Shown piece after piece: positions 43,199-52,085 of a stretch of DNA of 64,000 nt. Each line of letters begins with the position of its first letter. Position 1 is the first letter of the stretch. A program made the translations under genes and the position numbers. Location: the NCBI GenBank assembly GCA_023663505.1, contig JAMPHH010000006.1, positions 44,251 through 108,250 on the forward strand, read 5' to 3'. Below the pieces are notes generated by a model. That model saw nothing but the letters and a program-made list of their open reading frames with translations, made no database searches and had not been told where the DNA came from. Origin of the DNA: Muribaculum sp. (GTDB lineage: Bacteria; Bacillota; Clostridia; Lachnospirales; Lachnospiraceae).

Positions 43199-43652
43199 AG
43201 GATAGTGGAATTGATTGGGTAGGGAAGTGCCCTGTTCATTGGGGGGTAATGGCAAATAAATATATTATGAAGAAAGTGAAGAAAATTAAAACGACATATG
43301 AGAACGAAGACATATTGTCATTAACTATGGAGGGGGTAGTAGTACGAAATCTTGATGCGGGAGGTAAAATGCCAGCATCATTTGATGGATACCAAGTATT
43401 ATATCCCAATAATTTGCTTATGTGTCTATTTGACTATGATGTAACGCCCAGATGTATTGGCTTAATAAAAAATTATGGACTTTCGCACCAGTGCCGCCAA
43501 TAGAAGAACAAAATAAAATTGCGGACTATTTGGATAATAAGTGTGCAGAGATAGAGTCAATAATAAAAAAAGAACAACTAATAGTTCTTGATGAATACAG
43601 AAAATCTGTTATATATGAGTATGTTACAGGTAAGAAAGAAGTGCCCCTATGA
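43195..43652 (+). pseudogene. Decayed type I restriction specificity subunit (hsdS)
   Basis: The frame from 43195 reads KDSGIDWVGKCPVHWGV, the classic HsdS beginning, then part of a target-recognition domain (EDILSLTMEGVVVRNLDAGG; CLFDYDVTPRCIGLI). At about 43480 it breaks. The adjacent frame continues as WTFAPVPPIEEQNKIADYLD and then a helix ending YEYVTGKKEVPL, the normal HsdS C-terminus. Most of the recognition domain and the second repeat are thus deleted. The expected ATG start is ATA: a G-to-A change at 43197 would turn ATGA into ATAA, preserving the yhcG stop but destroying the hsdS start. No hsdM or intact hsdR is present. Confidence 0.85.
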
Positions 43653-43762
43653 CCACAGCGGACATTGTATTAAATATGCAGATTACAATTGCCAACCACA
43701 TGAAACAAGAATGGAATATTGATGCGATAGAGGAGGCTATATATGTTGGAGACAAAAAATGA
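43649..43762 (+). CDS. 37-residue ORF after the hsdS remnant, doubtful
   Basis: ATG 43649 overlaps the hsdS remnant stop (ATGA) and encodes MTTADIVLNMQITIANHMKQ and a short rest ending VGDKK, with its end overlapping the nucleotidyltransferase start. The ATGA coupling is how hsdR often follows hsdS, so this may be a stump of the next restriction gene. It has no strong ribosome binding site of its own. Coding status is uncertain. Confidence 0.25.
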   Translation: MTTADIVLNMQITIANHMKQEWNIDAIEEAIYVGDKK

Positions 43763-44093
43763 AGATGAAATCAGACTTATCACTACGGAAATAGTGGAGC
43801 AGGCAAAGAACTTGTTAAAAGGGAGTATCTATAAAATTGTGTTATATGGTTCTTATGCCAGAGGGGATTTTGATATAGGATCAGATATTGATGTTATGAT
43901 CATTGTGGATTGTAGCAAGGAGGAGGTTTGCCGATATAGAAAGCAGATTAGCAGAGTCGCCAGTCAGATTGGACTTGAGAATGATATAGAAGTATCACTG
44001 CTTTTGCGAGACAGGGATACCTTTGAGCAGGGAGAAGATGTATTGCCGTTTTATAAGAATATTCAAAAGGAAGGAATTGTTTTGTATGGATAA
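43743..44093 (+). CDS. MNT-type nucleotidyltransferase, antitoxin of a HEPN pair
   Basis: 116 residues with the minimal nucleotidyltransferase motif GSYARGDFDIGSDIDVMI (about 36-53; GS..D.D) and a third acidic residue in IEVSLLL (about 82). MNT proteins of this size pair with HEPN proteins as toxin-antitoxin systems, in which the MNT enzyme can AMPylate and silence the HEPN toxin. AGAGGAGG precedes ATG 43743. The downstream HEPN gene starts 8 bases before its stop, so the two are translationally coupled. AT-rich like the rest of this island. Confidence 0.85.
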   Translation: MLETKNEDEIRLITTEIVEQAKNLLKGSIYKIVLYGSYARGDFDIGSDIDVMIIVDCSKEEVCRYRKQISRVASQIGLENDIEVSLLLRDRDTFEQGEDVLPFYKNIQKEGIVLYG

Positions 44094-44451
44094 GAGATAC
44101 CGTGAATTGTCAGACTACCGCTTGGAACAGGCAAAGAGATGTGTAAAGTCTGCGAAAATATTAGCGACAGACGGTGACTATAAAGGTGCGGCTAATCGCT
44201 CATATTATGCAATTTTTCATTGTATGAGAAGTGTGCTTGCATTGGATGGGACAGATTTTTCAAAACATTCAGGAGTATCCTCCTACTTCCGTAAGCAGTA
44301 TATAAAGACGGGCATTTTGGACATGGAATTATCGGATATTATAAAAGATGCATTTGATATACGAAGCGATAGTGATTATGATGATTATTATGTTTTGTCA
44401 AAAGATGATGTTGAAAAACAGATTGAAAATGCAGAAAAATTCGCCTTGTAA
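44086..44451 (+). CDS. HEPN-domain protein, partner of the MNT gene
   Basis: 121 residues, all helical. The pattern LEQAKRCVKSAKILATDGDY, AANRSYYAIFHCMRSVL and a C-terminal region with RSDSDYDDYYVLSKDDV matches the HEPN (PF05168/UPF0332) group. The canonical HEPN ribonuclease motif R-X4-6-H is not seen; the corresponding Arg is followed by DYDDYY. The protein may therefore be a non-catalytic variant or belong to the subgroup with an R..DY motif. ATG 44086 lies inside the MNT stop (ATGGATAA). Confidence 0.85.
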   Translation: MDKRYRELSDYRLEQAKRCVKSAKILATDGDYKGAANRSYYAIFHCMRSVLALDGTDFSKHSGVSSYFRKQYIKTGILDMELSDIIKDAFDIRSDSDYDDYYVLSKDDVEKQIENAEKFAL

Positions 44452-44539
44452 TAGAAGCATACCTCAAAAAAAGAGAGGAATGATTAGGAATATATTATTG
44501 TTGATTAGATTTCCAGACAGCTTTTCGGGAGGAACAGAA

Positions 44540-45835
44540 GTGAAAGGAAATTTCATAAAAAAGCTCCGGCGTATTATAATTGTCATGATCATGGCAGTAA
44601 TCCTCCTGACAGCCTGTGGCGGCGGAGAAGAAGCGGAGCAGGAAATACAGTCAGAAGAACAAACGGAAGAACAGAATGCACATTCGAGCGCATTGCAGTC
44701 AGACGTCCAAGACGAAACCCAAACGGAGTCTCGGACCGAGCCCGAACCCGAAATGGGGCATGACAACTGGGCGCAGGCATATCTTTCGGTAATAGATGAG
44801 CTATGGGAGGACTGGAATAGGGACGAGCTGGATTTTGCCCTGAGCTATGTGAATGATGATGATATCCCTGAATTAGTATTTGGTCCCAGTGGTTATTGGG
44901 TTTCTGTATACACATGGCAGGACGGGCAGGTTTATACTGTAATGGATCAGTGGCCATACGGTCTATGGGGGAGAGATTATACTTATGTACCATTTCGGAA
45001 CGTAATAAAGTCGTATGTCTATGCTTATCCATACCAAGACGATAACGGATATACGCAAGAGTCTTGTGATGAATTTTATCAGATGGCGGAAAATACATAT
45101 GAATTAGAATATATTTACTTATTGACCGTGGAGGACAGCATCAAATTTGCAGATGAAGCAGACGAGAAGGCGTCAAGCGTTATATATTATGAGGAGCCGA
45201 ACGGGACAAAGAGGGAGATTACTGAGGAGGAGTATAATTCATATTATTATGCGCAAGAGGAAGAATATTTAGAGCTTAGAGGGAATTCCACGGTCGATGA
45301 GATCATAAATGAACTGGTACAGGCAAGTCAGCAGCCTTCAAATGAGGAAGAATCGGGAAATATGCCGTTGGACATTACATGGGACGATTATCGTAGTGGG
45401 AGCTATGAGACGTGGCTGCATTTTTCCTTCAGCGATGGTACGCAGATTGACAAAGAACTGCGGTGCTCTCCAAGTACGGTGAAAAAGGTTGAGTTTGCGG
45501 ATATTACCGGCGACGGGACTGATGAAGCGCTTATTTATGTGTATTTTTGGAACACGGCAACTGAATTTAACTTAATACATTTCTTTCGGATAGAGGAGAA
45601 TGGCGTGGTAGAGATATCGCCCGAGTCAGAGCTTGAGGAGCTTGCGGATAATGTATGGGACGTAACAGACTACGATTTCTCAATGAAGGAATATGATATG
45701 CCCGTACTTACGATGGCGTCTTATGCAAAAGAGAATATGTTGGTGTACAATGATAAAAAAGTGTCAGTCGGATATCAGGACGGCAGATGGCAGATATTAG
45801 AGCGGTTCGACTGCCCAACCCCCGGGCTTAAATAA
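44540..45835 (+). CDS. Lipoprotein, unrecognised
   Basis: 431 residues beginning with a type II signal peptide: basic KKLRR, a hydrophobic core and lipobox LTAC with the lipidated Cys at 26. A Glu/Gln/Ser-rich linker follows (about 30-75), then a region with repeated SYVNDDDIPELVFGPSGY and ADITGDGTDEALIYVYFWN patterns (VCBS/FG-GAP-like calcium-binding loops, about 95-110 and 320-338). The start is a GTG at 44540, fixed by GGGAGG 7 bases upstream; longer upstream frames have no such site. Function unknown; probably anchored outside the cell. A strong terminator follows. Confidence 0.8.
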   Translation: MKGNFIKKLRRIIIVMIMAVILLTACGGGEEAEQEIQSEEQTEEQNAHSSALQSDVQDETQTESRTEPEPEMGHDNWAQAYLSVIDELWEDWNRDELDFALSYVNDDDIPELVFGPSGYWVSVYTWQDGQVYTVMDQWPYGLWGRDYTYVPFRNVIKSYVYAYPYQDDNGYTQESCDEFYQMAENTYELEYIYLLTVEDSIKFADEADEKASSVIYYEEPNGTKREITEEEYNSYYYAQEEEYLELRGNSTVDEIINELVQASQQPSNEEESGNMPLDITWDDYRSGSYETWLHFSFSDGTQIDKELRCSPSTVKKVEFADITGDGTDEALIYVYFWNTATEFNLIHFFRIEENGVVEISPESELEELADNVWDVTDYDFSMKEYDMPVLTMASYAKENMLVYNDKKVSVGYQDGRWQILERFDCPTPGLK

Positions 45836-45974
45836 AACATATATCTTTTTTAGAAACATTCTATTTTATTTTTATATTTTAATTATAAACTGGACACAAT
45901 TTGGACACATTTATCGCTTATTATATATCTCAGATAGTTGATTAATTCACTATCTCCCCCTCATAAGAAAACGG

Positions 45975-46001
45975 AAAAATCCCGACATTGTCGGGATTTT
46001 T
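45975..46001. terminator. Strong terminator between the lipoprotein and murE
   Basis: AAAAATCCCGACA-T-TGTCGGGATTTTT, a perfect hairpin with A- and T-tracts on both sides, working in either direction. It lies in the AT-rich 249-base gap 45836-46084, which also holds an AGATAGT/ACTATCT hairpin near 45928 and a TATAAT (46048-46053) that could serve the murE operon but lacks a clear -35. Confidence 0.85.
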
Positions 46002-46084
46002 CTGTTGTAGAAAATGTCAAAATGGAGTAAAATAGATAAGATGGCTATATAATAGGTATAGCACATGAGGAAAGGATTTGGGTC

Positions 46085-47587
46085 ATGGAATCAAATACAA
46101 GACCGGAGCCAAAGACAATGCTGCTGTCAGAGCTTTTGGACAGAATAGAATACGAATGTGTGCGCGGGAGCGCGGAGCTTGCCGTGAGCGGGGTGGTCTA
46201 CGATTCCCGCAGGGTGGAGAGGGGCTGCCTTTTTATCTGCATCAAGGGCGCCAATTTCGACGGACATGGCTTTGCGGCGGAGGCGGTAAGGCAGGGCGCG
46301 GGCGCACTGGTGGTCTCAGATGACGTGGAGGTGCCGCAGGGGGCGGAGGTGACGATCCTTCGGGTGGCGGACACCCGTTATGCCATGGCGTTTATCTCGG
46401 CGGCGTGGTTCGGACACCCTGCGGAGAAGCTGAAGACCATCGGCATCACGGGGACAAAGGGCAAGACCACCTCCACCTATCTGGTAAAATCCATTTTGGA
46501 GAACGCGGGTTTCCGTGTGGGGCTGATTGGCACCATCGAGGTCATCATCGGGGAAAAAAATATTCATGCGGACAATACCACGCCGGAGTCCTATCTGCTG
46601 CAGCAGTATTTTGCGGAGATGGTGCAGGCGGGTCTGGAGGTAGTGGTGATGGAGGTCTCGTCTCAGGCGTTGATGCTGCACCGCACTCAAGGCTTCGTGT
46701 TTGACTATGGTATCTTTACCAATCTGGAGCCGGATCACATCGGACCGAATGAGCACAAGGATTTTGAGGATTATCTGCGCTGCAAGTCCTTATTGTTCAG
46801 ACAGTGTCTTGTGGGGATTGGCAACGGGGACGACAGCCATTTCGCTCAGGTGATGGAGGGACACACCTGTGCCTTGGAAAGCTTCGGCATGGGGGAGACG
46901 TGTTCTCTGCGGGCTGAGCGTCTGAGCTTGGTGCACAAGCCGGGCGAGCTGGGAGTGCGGTTCATGGTAAAGTCGGACGGGGACGCGCCCTTCGAGGTGG
47001 AGGTGCCCACGCCGGGGAGGTTCAGCGTCTACAATGCCCTGACCGCGATTGCCATCTGCAGGCATTTTCAGGTGGCAGTGAAGGATATTCAGCGTTCCCT
47101 GCTCTCGGCGCATGTCAAGGGACGGATTGAGATGGTCAGGGTGTCTGACGAGTTCACGCTGCTGATCGACTATGCCCATAATGCGATGGCGCTTGAGAGT
47201 CTTCTGACCACGCTCAGGGAATATGAGCCTCACAGACTGGTGTGTCTCTTTGGCTGCGGCGGCAATCGGTCGAGGTCGAGACGCTTTGAGATGGGGGAGG
47301 TCAGCGGGAGATTGGCTGATCTGACCATTATCACCTCGGATAATCCCCGTTTTGAGGAGCCGCAGGCGATCATAGAGGATATCAAGACAGGGATCGCCAA
47401 GACAGAAGGCCGTTATGTGGAGATCTGTGACCGCAAGGAGGCGATCCGTTATGCCATAGAGCACGGCGAGCCGGGGGATATCATCGTGCTTGCGGGCAAG
47501 GGACATGAGGACTATCAGGAGATAAAGGGCGTGAAGTATCCCATGGACGAGAGGGATTTGATTCGGGAGGTTCTGGAGGGACGCTGA
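46085..47587 (+). CDS. murE: UDP-MurNAc-tripeptide synthetase, probably meso-DAP adding
   Basis: 500 residues, the Mur ligase that adds the third residue to the peptidoglycan stem peptide. The ATP-binding loop GITGTKGKTTSTY lies at about 118-130, followed by ligase motifs with TTPE (about 163-166) and a C-terminal domain containing YAHNAMALE. The substrate-selecting motif DNPRFEEP (about 419-426) is the DNPR form associated with meso-diaminopimelate rather than lysine. AGGAAAGG precedes ATG 46085. It heads a run of closely spaced genes from murE to rlmN; priA begins at the base after its stop. Confidence 0.95.
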   Translation: MESNTRPEPKTMLLSELLDRIEYECVRGSAELAVSGVVYDSRRVERGCLFICIKGANFDGHGFAAEAVRQGAGALVVSDDVEVPQGAEVTILRVADTRYAMAFISAAWFGHPAEKLKTIGITGTKGKTTSTYLVKSILENAGFRVGLIGTIEVIIGEKNIHADNTTPESYLLQQYFAEMVQAGLEVVVMEVSSQALMLHRTQGFVFDYGIFTNLEPDHIGPNEHKDFEDYLRCKSLLFRQCLVGIGNGDDSHFAQVMEGHTCALESFGMGETCSLRAERLSLVHKPGELGVRFMVKSDGDAPFEVEVPTPGRFSVYNALTAIAICRHFQVAVKDIQRSLLSAHVKGRIEMVRVSDEFTLLIDYAHNAMALESLLTTLREYEPHRLVCLFGCGGNRSRSRRFEMGEVSGRLADLTIITSDNPRFEEPQAIIEDIKTGIAKTEGRYVEICDRKEAIRYAIEHGEPGDIIVLAGKGHEDYQEIKGVKYPMDERDLIREVLEGR

Positions 47588-49855
47588 GTGCAGGAACAGT
47601 ACGCGGATATCATTGTGGATATCTCACATGAAAAATTAGATAAACCGTTTCAATATAGAGTGCCCGCAAGACTGCAGGGCAGACTGGAGCCGGGTACGTG
47701 TGTGCAGATTCCTTTTGGAAACGGCAACAGGCTGATCAAGGGCTATGTGTTGGAGCTGAGCGAGAAATGCAAGTTTGACCCGGCTCGCATTAAGGAAATT
47801 GCGGGGATTGCGCCGAAGGACGTAGATGTCACGGACAAAATGATCGTTTTGGCGGCATGGATTCGGCAAAATTACGGCTCCACCATGATACAGGCGTTAA
47901 AGACCGTGCTTCCCGCCAGACAGTCGGTGAAAAAGCAGGAGCATCGCTTTGTGGAGGTGCTGATGAATAGGGAGGAGCTGACTTCCCTTCTGGGCGAGGC
48001 AGGGCGAAGGAAGCAGACCGCCAAGGCAAGGCTTTTGGAAGCGCTTCTGGCACAGGAGGACATCGGCAAAGGGGCGGACAGGGCGATTCCGTATCATTGG
48101 ATCACGGGTAAGCTTAATGTGTCCGCCGCCACCGTCAAGAGTCTGGAAAAGGCGGGGGCGCTGCGTATCATCACCACGGCAGATTTCCGCAATCCGGTCA
48201 AGCTGGGGCAGGAGTCATTGTCCGCGCGGGGCGGAGAGACGGGGACGATAGAGCTGAGCAATCATCAAAGACGGATTGTCGATGAGGTCTTGCAGGATTT
48301 TGACGAGGGTGATATCGGGACATATCTGATACACGGTATCACCGGAAGCGGCAAGACGCAGGTTTATATGGAATTGATCGCGGGTGTGGTGGAGCGGGGA
48401 AGGCAGGCGATCGTGCTCATACCGGAGATCGCGCTGACCTATCAGACATTGCTTCGTTTTTACAGAAGGTTTGGGGACAGGGTAAGTGTCATGAATTCCA
48501 CGCTCTCCCCCGGAGAGAAATATGACCAGTGCGAGAGAGCCAAGAACGGGGAGATCGATGTGATCATAGGTCCCCGCTCCGCACTGTTCACTCCCTTTCC
48601 CAAGATAGGGCTCATCATTATGGACGAGGAGCATGAGGGGAGCTATAAAAGTGAGTCCACCCCCAAGTATCATGCGAGGGAGACCGCCATGGAGGTGGCA
48701 AGGCTGCACGGGGCGAGCGTGGTGCTCGGGTCGGCGACGCCCTCCATGGAAGCGTTTTATCGGGCGGATCAGGGGGAATACAAGCTCTTTACCCTGACAG
48801 AGCGGCTGACGGGCGGCACCCTGCCCACGGTCTACACCGTGGATCTGCGGGAGGAATTAAAGCGGGGCAATCGCTCAATCTTTAGCGGCAAGCTGCAGGA
48901 GCTTTTGGCGGACAGACTGCAAAAGGGGCAGCAGAGCATGTTATTTTTAAACCGCAGAGGGTATGCGGGCTTTATCTCCTGCAGGGCGTGCGGGCATGTG
49001 ATGAAATGCCCTCATTGCGACGTGTCGCTGTCAGAGCACGCGGACGGCAGTCTGGTCTGCCATTACTGTGGTTATAGGGAAGTGAAGCCGGGGCTTTGCC
49101 CCAAGTGTGCGTCCAAATATCTGTTGGGCTTCCGCGCGGGAACCCAACAGGTGGAGGAGAAGCTAGGGAAGCTTTTTCCGGGAGTGCGGACGCTTAGAAT
49201 GGACGGGGACACCACTAAGACCAAGGACAGCTATGAGAAGATTTTATCCGCCTTTGCGAACGAGGAGGCAGATGTGTTGATCGGCACGCAGATGATCGTG
49301 AAGGGGCATGATTTTCCCAAGGTCACACTGGTGGGAATATTGGCGGCGGATCTGTCCCTGAGCGCGGCGGATTTCCGGGCGGGAGAGCGGACGTTCCAGC
49401 TGCTGACGCAGGCTGTGGGACGGGCGGGGCGCGGAACGCTTCCGGGGGAGGCTGTGATACAGACCTATCAGCCGGAGCATTATGCGGTGACCCGCGCCGC
49501 GGCGCAGGATTACGAGGGCTTCTATCAGGAGGAGATCCTCTATCGGGAGCTGGGCGGTTATCCGCCGGCGGCACATATGTTGGCAGTACAGATTTTTGCT
49601 GACAGTGAGGAGTCGGGGGAGAACATAGCCCGCCGTCTGGCGGACGCGGTGAAGGCGGACGGCACTCCGGTATTGGGACCCGCTCCGGCGTCCATTGGTA
49701 AAATAAATGATATTTACCGTTTTGTATTTTATGTCAAAAATACGGATTACGGACAACTGGTGCAGGTCAAGGACCGGTTGGAGGGGCTGCTTTCCCAATG
49801 GCAGCCGAGAGAGGAACAGGTGCAGTTTGATTTTGACCCAATGAACTGCATGTAG
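47588..49855 (+). CDS. priA: Primosomal helicase PriA
   Basis: 755 residues. An N-terminal DNA-binding part (about 1-210) precedes Walker A GITGSGKTQVY (about 254-264), the DEEH box MDEEHEGSYKSE (about 345-356), and zinc-binding Cys clusters CRACGHVMKCPHC and CHYCGY/CPKC (about 467-508), then helicase motifs IV-VI (GRAGRG). PriA restarts collapsed replication forks by loading the replicative helicase. The start is a GTG immediately after the murE stop (TGAGTG), with GGAGGG upstream. Confidence 0.96.
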   Translation: MQEQYADIIVDISHEKLDKPFQYRVPARLQGRLEPGTCVQIPFGNGNRLIKGYVLELSEKCKFDPARIKEIAGIAPKDVDVTDKMIVLAAWIRQNYGSTMIQALKTVLPARQSVKKQEHRFVEVLMNREELTSLLGEAGRRKQTAKARLLEALLAQEDIGKGADRAIPYHWITGKLNVSAATVKSLEKAGALRIITTADFRNPVKLGQESLSARGGETGTIELSNHQRRIVDEVLQDFDEGDIGTYLIHGITGSGKTQVYMELIAGVVERGRQAIVLIPEIALTYQTLLRFYRRFGDRVSVMNSTLSPGEKYDQCERAKNGEIDVIIGPRSALFTPFPKIGLIIMDEEHEGSYKSESTPKYHARETAMEVARLHGASVVLGSATPSMEAFYRADQGEYKLFTLTERLTGGTLPTVYTVDLREELKRGNRSIFSGKLQELLADRLQKGQQSMLFLNRRGYAGFISCRACGHVMKCPHCDVSLSEHADGSLVCHYCGYREVKPGLCPKCASKYLLGFRAGTQQVEEKLGKLFPGVRTLRMDGDTTKTKDSYEKILSAFANEEADVLIGTQMIVKGHDFPKVTLVGILAADLSLSAADFRAGERTFQLLTQAVGRAGRGTLPGEAVIQTYQPEHYAVTRAAAQDYEGFYQEEILYRELGGYPPAAHMLAVQIFADSEESGENIARRLADAVKADGTPVLGPAPASIGKINDIYRFVFYVKNTDYGQLVQVKDRLEGLLSQWQPREEQVQFDFDPMNCM

Positions 49856-49875
49856 CACAATGGAGGAGAGATATC

Positions 49876-50358
49876 ATGGCGATTAGAAACATTCGTGAAT
49901 TCGGGGACGAGGTTTTGAACAAGAAGTGCAAGGAAGTGACGGAGATGACTCCCCGCACCAAGGAGCTGATCGAGGATATGCTGGAGACTATGTACGAAGC
50001 GAACGGCGTGGGTCTGGCGGCGCCGCAGGTGGGGGTTTTAAAGCGTATCGTGGTGATCGACGTGACGGGGGAAGACCCTTATATTTTGATCAACCCGCGT
50101 ATCGTTGAGAGCAGTGGCGAGCAGACCGGACCCGAGGGGTGCTTAAGTCTCCCCGGCAAAAACGGTATAGTGACCAGACCGGACTATGTGAAGGCAGTGG
50201 CATTAGACGTGAATATGAAGCCTTTTGAGGTGGAGGGGACGGAGCTTCTGGCGAGGGCGATCTGCCACGAGGTGGATCACTTGGAGGGACATCTCTATGT
50301 GGAGAAGGTGGAAGGTGAGCTGCAGGACGTGGTTCCTGACGAGGAGGATTCAAAATAA
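49876..50358 (+). CDS. def: Peptide deformylase
   Basis: 160 residues. All three deformylase motifs are present: GVGLAAPQVG (about 44-53), EGCLSLPG (about 86-93) and the metal-binding HEVDHLEG (about 131-138; HExxH). Removes the formyl group from nascent polypeptides. TGGAGGAGA precedes the ATG at 49876. The gene ends at 50358 and fmt starts on the next base, so the enzyme that adds the formyl group to the initiator tRNA and the one that removes it are expressed together. Confidence 0.97.
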   Translation: MAIRNIREFGDEVLNKKCKEVTEMTPRTKELIEDMLETMYEANGVGLAAPQVGVLKRIVVIDVTGEDPYILINPRIVESSGEQTGPEGCLSLPGKNGIVTRPDYVKAVALDVNMKPFEVEGTELLARAICHEVDHLEGHLYVEKVEGELQDVVPDEEDSK

Positions 50359-51297
50359 ATGAAGATTGTATTTATGGGAACTCCGGATTTTGCGGTGGGC
50401 GCATTGGAGGCGTTGGTACAGGCGGGGCATGACATTGTGCTTGTGGTGACCCAGCCGGATAAGGCGAGGGGAAGGAGCGGTCAGCTTCAGCCGCCGCCTG
50501 TGAAGGAATGCGCGCTGAAATATCAGATTCCGGTGATGCAGCCGCACAGGATCAAGACGCCGGAGGCAATAGAGGAGCTCAAGCGGTATCCGGCGGACGT
50601 GTATATAGTGGCTGCCTTCGGGCAGATTCTCTCGCAGGAGATCTTGGATATGCCAAGGCTTGGCTGTCTGAACATTCACGCCTCTCTCCTTCCAAGGTAC
50701 AGGGGAGCGTCTCCGATTCAGCATGTGATCATAGACGGGGAGAGCGAGACAGGTGTCACGATCATGCAGATGGACGCGGGCGTGGACACGGGGGATATGC
50801 TTTACAAAAAGAGCATTCCCATTGCGCGTGATGACACCTACGCGACGCTTCATGACAAGCTGATGGTCTTGGGCGGAGAGGCGATCGTGGAGGCGCTGTC
50901 CTTGTTGGAGGAGGGAGAGCTTACCCCCGAGAAGCAGGAGGATTCCCTGAGCTGTCACGCGCCATTGATTGACAAGAAAATGGGAGAGATTGATTTTGCG
51001 AAGGACGCATTCGTGCTTGACAGGCTGATTCGCGGAATGACTCCATGGCCCAGCGCTTATACTGTCTATAAGGGAAAGCAGCTTAAAATATGGCGGGCAG
51101 AGCCGATTGAGGAGGTCGTGTCCGGCGTCTCGGGCGGCGAGATTGTCTCTGTGACCAAGGACTGCATCAAGGTGGCGTGCGGAGCGAATGCCCTTTGTGT
51201 GTATGAGCTGCAGCTCGAGGGGAAGAAACGCATGAGCACACATGATTTTCTCTTGGGTGTGAAGTTGCAGGTTGGAGAACATTTTGGAGCTTTGTAG
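50359..51297 (+). CDS. fmt: Methionyl-tRNA formyltransferase
   Basis: 312 residues, normal length. The N-terminal catalytic domain has MGTPDFAVGALE at the start and the formyl-tetrahydrofolate motif HASLLPRYRGASPIQ (about 108-122). The C-terminal domain (about 205-312) is the tRNA-binding OB-like fold. It formylates Met-tRNA for translation initiation. It is directly adjacent to def with no gap, and its ribosome binding site is the GAGGA inside the end of def. Confidence 0.97.
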   Translation: MKIVFMGTPDFAVGALEALVQAGHDIVLVVTQPDKARGRSGQLQPPPVKECALKYQIPVMQPHRIKTPEAIEELKRYPADVYIVAAFGQILSQEILDMPRLGCLNIHASLLPRYRGASPIQHVIIDGESETGVTIMQMDAGVDTGDMLYKKSIPIARDDTYATLHDKLMVLGGEAIVEALSLLEEGELTPEKQEDSLSCHAPLIDKKMGEIDFAKDAFVLDRLIRGMTPWPSAYTVYKGKQLKIWRAEPIEEVVSGVSGGEIVSVTKDCIKVACGANALCVYELQLEGKKRMSTHDFLLGVKLQVGEHFGAL

Positions 51298-51341
51298 CTG
51301 AATAGTTACGATATTTTATGCCAAAAAGAGGAGGAAACGGT

Positions 51342-52064
51342 ATGCCTTACGGTTATTATGGATATTATGGTTATTATTGGGACCCCACGTATCTTCTGGT
51401 TGTGATTGGGGCGCTGCTGTGTATGGGCGCGAGCATTTTGGTGAACAGCACCATGAGTAAATACCAAAAAGTGCGCAACTCCACGGGGCTTACAGGTGCG
51501 GAGGCAGCGCAGCGTATCCTGCATTATGAAGGCATCTATGACGTGAGGGTGGAGTGTCTGCAGGATTCAAGAGGAGATCATTATGACCCGAGGGACAAGA
51601 CGGTGAGACTTTCCTATGACGTGTATCACAACCCTTCCGTGACGGCGGTTGGGGTTGCCGCCCATGAGTGTGGTCATGCCATTCAGCATGCCAAGGGCTA
51701 TGCGCCGCTCTCTATCCGCTCGTCTCTGGCACCCGTGGCGAGCATTGCAAGCTCTCTGGGGATTCCGCTGATCTTCTTGGGATTATTACTGGGAGGCTCT
51801 CATACCCTGATTCAGATTGGAATCTGGGCGTTTGTGTTGGCGGTGCTTTTTCAGCTTGTCACGCTTCCGGTGGAATTTAACGCTTCCCATCGGGCGGTTA
51901 CGAAGATTTCCCAATACGGGCTTTTGTCGGAGCAGGAGAATACAGGTTGTAAGAAGGTCTTGACCGCCGCGGCGCTGACCTATGTGGCGGCTGCCGCTTC
52001 CTCAATATTGCAGCTGCTTCGTCTTGTGCTTTTGTTTGGCGGCGGCAGCAGGCGTGATGACTGA
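51342..52064 (+). CDS. Membrane zinc metallopeptidase, YugP family
   Basis: 240 residues (family PF04298). It starts with a Tyr-rich stretch and a membrane helix (about 12-32). The zinc motif HECGH is at about 109-113 (VAAHECGHAIQHAKGY), and further helices lie at about 125-150, 155-180 and near the C-terminus. AGAGGAGG 8 bases before ATG 51342 decides the start over the ATG at 51318. Members are predicted to be intramembrane or membrane-tethered proteases; substrates are unknown. A regular neighbour of fmt and rsmB in Clostridia, as here. Confidence 0.92.
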   Translation: MPYGYYGYYGYYWDPTYLLVVIGALLCMGASILVNSTMSKYQKVRNSTGLTGAEAAQRILHYEGIYDVRVECLQDSRGDHYDPRDKTVRLSYDVYHNPSVTAVGVAAHECGHAIQHAKGYAPLSIRSSLAPVASIASSLGIPLIFLGLLLGGSHTLIQIGIWAFVLAVLFQLVTLPVEFNASHRAVTKISQYGLLSEQENTGCKKVLTAAALTYVAAAASSILQLLRLVLLFGGGSRRDD

Positions 52065-52085
52065 CAGGGAAGGACACATTGAATA

